NCBI GenBank assembly: GCA_946621045.1
Contig: CAMOOA010000046.1
Coordinates: 1-8,581, forward strand
Direction: 5' to 3'
DNA from: an uncultured Erysipelotrichaceae bacterium
GTDB taxonomy: Bacteria > Bacillota_I > Bacilli_A > Erysipelotrichales > Erysipelotrichaceae
Length of the DNA stretch: 8,581 nt
Part shown: positions 7,076 to 8,581 of the stretch, piece by piece
Numbering within the stretch: the first letter of the stretch is position 1
Layout of the letters: each line of letters begins with the position of its first letter
The notes under the pieces: model-generated
The model's database searches: none
What the model saw: the letters and a program-made list of their open reading frames with translations, nothing else
What the model was told of the DNA's origin: nothing
Made by a program: the position numbers and the translations under genes

Positions 7076-7255
7076 TTACTCGCCTTCCTTAATCGCGCCG
7101 ACCGGGCAGGTTCCGACACATGTAAGGCAGGAAATGCATGTATCTGCATTGCACTCAGACTTTCCGTCCGCATCGAGTGTCAGAGCGGATACCGGGCAAA
7201 CACCTGTGCAGGCGCCGCATCCGATGCAATTTTCCTTATCAATAACTACTGCCAT
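7076..7255 (-). CDS. 2[4Fe-4S] ferredoxin, clostridial type, 59 aa
   Basis: A 59-residue protein starting MAVVIDKENC and ending VGAIKEGE. It has two classic cluster motifs: C10-x2-C13-x2-C16-x3-C20-P and C40-x2-C43-x2-C46-x3-C50-P, i.e. two bacterial 4Fe-4S binding domains, with an additional cysteine C35. The length and the near two-fold internal symmetry are normal for small soluble low-potential ferredoxins that carry electrons between cytoplasmic redox enzymes in anaerobes. The ATG at 7255 is fixed by a consensus AGGAGG (7265-7270) nine bases upstream. It has its own strong promoter and its own terminator, so it is a monocistronic and probably highly expressed gene. The next gene, miaB, codes for a radical SAM enzyme that requires reduction of its cluster; a donor role is possible but not shown. 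Other partners such as hydrogenase or pyruvate:ferredoxin oxidoreductase are equally likely. Confidence 0.95.
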   Translation of the reverse strand: MAVVIDKENCIGCGACTGVCPVSALTLDADGKSECNADTCISCLTCVGTCPVGAIKEGE

Positions 7256-7264
7256 TATGTTCTT

Positions 7265-7310
7265 CCTCCTCTTCCTTCGAATTATATCATCTCCCTTTTG
7301 CAGGTTTCAA
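7265..7310 (-). promoter_or_regulatory. Ferredoxin promoter (extended -10) and ribosome-binding site
   Basis: Minus-strand -35 TTGAAA (7305-7310), 18-base spacer, and -10 TATAAT (7281-7286) extended by TGA directly upstream. Predicted start near 7274, so the leader is only about 19 bases and contains the AGGAGG (7265-7270). The core promoter is bracketed by a 9-base inverted repeat (see separate entry). Confidence 0.78.
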
Positions 7311-7318
7311 TGATATAA
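7282..7318. repeat. 9-bp inverted repeat flanking the ferredoxin core promoter
   Basis: TTATATCAT (7282-7290) and its exact reverse complement ATGATATAA (7310-7318), separated by 19 bases. One arm contains the -10, the other overlaps the upstream edge of the -35. It could be a pair of operator half-sites, or reflect AT-rich promoter composition. Confidence 0.5.
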
Positions 7319-7373
7319 ATACATATTTTTGTACGTACCAAAGTCCTCAAATCCACGGTAATCCGGAGAATTT

Positions 7374-7413
7374 TTTCAAAAACAAAACAGAATCCGGCAT
7401 TTCCGGATTCTGT
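7374..7413 (-). terminator. Rho-independent terminator after ymdB
   Basis: A strong 11-bp stem ACAGAATCCGG / CCGGATTCTGT with a five-base loop (7387-7413), followed on the minus strand by TTTGTTTTTG. It begins about ten bases after the ymdB stop and ends the rny-ymdB transcript. Confidence 0.9.
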
Positions 7414-7424
7414 AAGTTCCTGTA

Positions 7425-8204
7425 TCAGGCATCCGCAGAGGGACGCTCCTGAATTCTGGTGATTTTCACTGCTCTGTCTGTTGAATCATCAATCACAATC
7501 AGTACACCGCACAGGACAGCGGGCGTATCCGCAGGTGTATAGCGGGTAGGCTCTCCAAGACTCCGCGCAAGCAGTTCCCTGCTGTCGCGTCCGAGTACGG
7601 AGTCAAATGACCCGCACATTCCGGCATCGCTGATGTATGCGCATCCGTCCTTGATGCGCTCATCCGCCGTCTGAACATGCGTATGCGTGCCGATTACGGC
7701 ACTCACCCGGTCACGGTAGCGGAACCAGAACAGTTCCTTTTCGCCTGTGGCCTCCGCATGGAGATCCACCACGATGATATCGGCGTCAATTTCCTGCAGG
7801 ATCCGTTCCATCACAGGATAGGATTCTCCCAGCGACAGGTCCATGAATACCCCGCCGAGAATATTGACGACCGCAACCCGTTTTCCCCTGCATTCCCGGA
7901 TTACCCAGCAACGTCCCACGTGTTCCGGCTCCATGTTGGCCGGCCGGACCAGATACGGACACTGTTCAAACTGATTTGTAATCGCAGATTTTGCGAATGC
8001 ATGATTCCCAAGAGTAATAACATCGGCACCGGCCTCAATCAGCTCTCTGTAAATTCCAGAGGTGATACCCTTTCCGTGCGCCGCATTTTCCCCGTTGATG
8101 ATTGTAAAGTCTGCTTCATATCTGCGCTTCAGGTCGGCCAGACGGCTGCGGACAGCCTCCCTGCCAACTCTTGCGACAACATCTCCGAGGAACAGAATCT
8201 TCAT
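7425..8204 (-). CDS. ymdB: YmdB-family metallophosphoesterase (TIGR00282), 259 aa
   Basis: A dimetal phosphodiesterase. In B. subtilis YmdB hydrolyses 2',3'-cyclic nucleotides and affects biofilm and motility switching. The expected metal ligands are all present: D8 (FLGDVV), E39 and N40 (NGENAAHGKG), N67 (LGNH), H149 (DLHAEAT), and H174 and H176 (GTHTHVQTAD). The usual GNHTWD segment reads GNHAFA here (66-71); the changed residues are not metal ligands in the family, so activity is expected to be kept. The length is typical (about 260 residues). The ATG at 8204 is three bases after the rny stop, with no strong Shine-Dalgarno of its own (AGGAA lies inside the end of rny), which suggests translational coupling. 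The rny-ymdB pair is conserved in Bacillota. A strong terminator follows. Confidence 0.95.
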   Translation of the reverse strand: MKILFLGDVVARVGREAVRSRLADLKRRYEADFTIINGENAAHGKGITSGIYRELIEAGADVITLGNHAFAKSAITNQFEQCPYLVRPANMEPEHVGRCWVIRECRGKRVAVVNILGGVFMDLSLGESYPVMERILQEIDADIIVVDLHAEATGEKELFWFRYRDRVSAVIGTHTHVQTADERIKDGCAYISDAGMCGSFDSVLGRDSRELLARSLGEPTRYTPADTPAVLCGVLIVIDDSTDRAVKITRIQERPSADA

Positions 8205-8207
8205 CGG

Positions 8208-8581
8208 TTACTGCGCCAGTTCCTGAACGCGCACCTCACGGATCAGCGTTACCTTGATCTGACCCGGATAGGTCATTTCGTTTTCAATCCGATCCTTCAG
8301 ATCATGCGCAACCTTGACCATGGTCTCGTCATTGATCTTTTCCGGCTGAACCATGACACGGATTTCACGGCCTGCCTGAATCGCAAACGCCTTTTCGACG
8401 CCGTCATAACTTGTCGCAATCTTCTCAAGCTGCTCGAGACGCTCAATGTAGTTTTCCATTGATTCGTAACGGGCGCCCGGACGGGCTGCGCTGAGCGTAT
8501 CCGCCGCCGCCACAAGCACTGCGATAATGTCATCCGCCGGCTTGTCGCCGTGATGGCTTTCAATCGCATTGATGACAATGT
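8208..8581 (-). CDS. rny: Ribonuclease Y, C-terminal 123 residues
   Basis: The 3' end of a gene that enters from the high-coordinate edge. The first complete codon visible is at 8577-8579. The readable protein starts [20 protein letters not shown], which is the end of the HD domain, with the HHGD block characteristic of RNase Y. Next comes [20 protein letters not shown] and the helical segment [14 protein letters not shown]. The conserved C-terminal domain ends [14 protein letters not shown], close to the usual IRVIRE-type end of the family. RNase Y is the membrane-anchored endonuclease that starts mRNA decay in many Bacillota; its membrane helix, coiled coil, KH domain and the HD catalytic centre lie outside the window. 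It is co-oriented with ymdB and separated from it by three bases. Confidence 0.95.
   Translation of the reverse strand, partial: IVINAIESHHGDKPADDIIAVLVAAADTLSAARPGARYESMENYIERLEQLEKIATSYDGVEKAFAIQAGREIRVMVQPEKINDETMVKVAHDLKDRIENEMTYPGQIKVTLIREVRVQELAQ

Overview
The window is a dense, single-strand stretch of chromosome: eight genes, all on the minus strand, with gaps of 3 to 169 bases. The gene set (RNase Y, YmdB, an RNase J paralogue, an FtsK/SpoIIIE translocase and a YmfF-type M16 protein) points to a Bacillota (Firmicutes) chromosome. An Erysipelotrichia-like lineage is my guess from gene content and sequence style. Base composition looks slightly above 50% G+C, high for that group. I see no phage, IS element, CRISPR, tRNA, rRNA or toxin genes; this is core genome rather than an accessory island.

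Reading in the direction of transcription (from high to low coordinates): the 3' end of rny (RNase Y) is followed after 3 bases by ymdB, which ends at a strong terminator. Next is a monocistronic 59-residue 2[4Fe-4S] ferredoxin with an excellent promoter and its own terminator. The miaB tRNA methylthiotransferase follows, from a promoter whose -35 lies inside the ferredoxin terminator. Then come an RNase J2-like protein and ftsK, only 23 bases apart. ftsK ends in a terminator that begins at its stop codon. Finally, a 60-residue FeoB-associated-type Cys-rich membrane peptide, with a promoter that carries a palindrome, leads into the 5' part of a ymfF-like gene, which is cut by the window edge.

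The layout resembles a compacted version of the B. subtilis rnjB-spoIIIE-ymfF...rny-ymdB-...-miaB region, so the J-type protein is best read as the rnjB (J2) orthologue. Functionally the window joins mRNA decay (RNase Y, J2-like), a signalling phosphodiesterase (YmdB), tRNA modification, iron/Fe-S proteins (ferredoxin, MiaB, FeoB-associated peptide) and chromosome segregation.

The most notable observation is that the RNase J-like protein has lost several metal ligands and the HxSGH loop while keeping the family's overall fold signature and intact C-terminal domain. It is probably a non-catalytic partner subunit. I did not find a clearly novel multi-gene system; the remaining findings are regulatory architecture and lineage-specific features of known genes.
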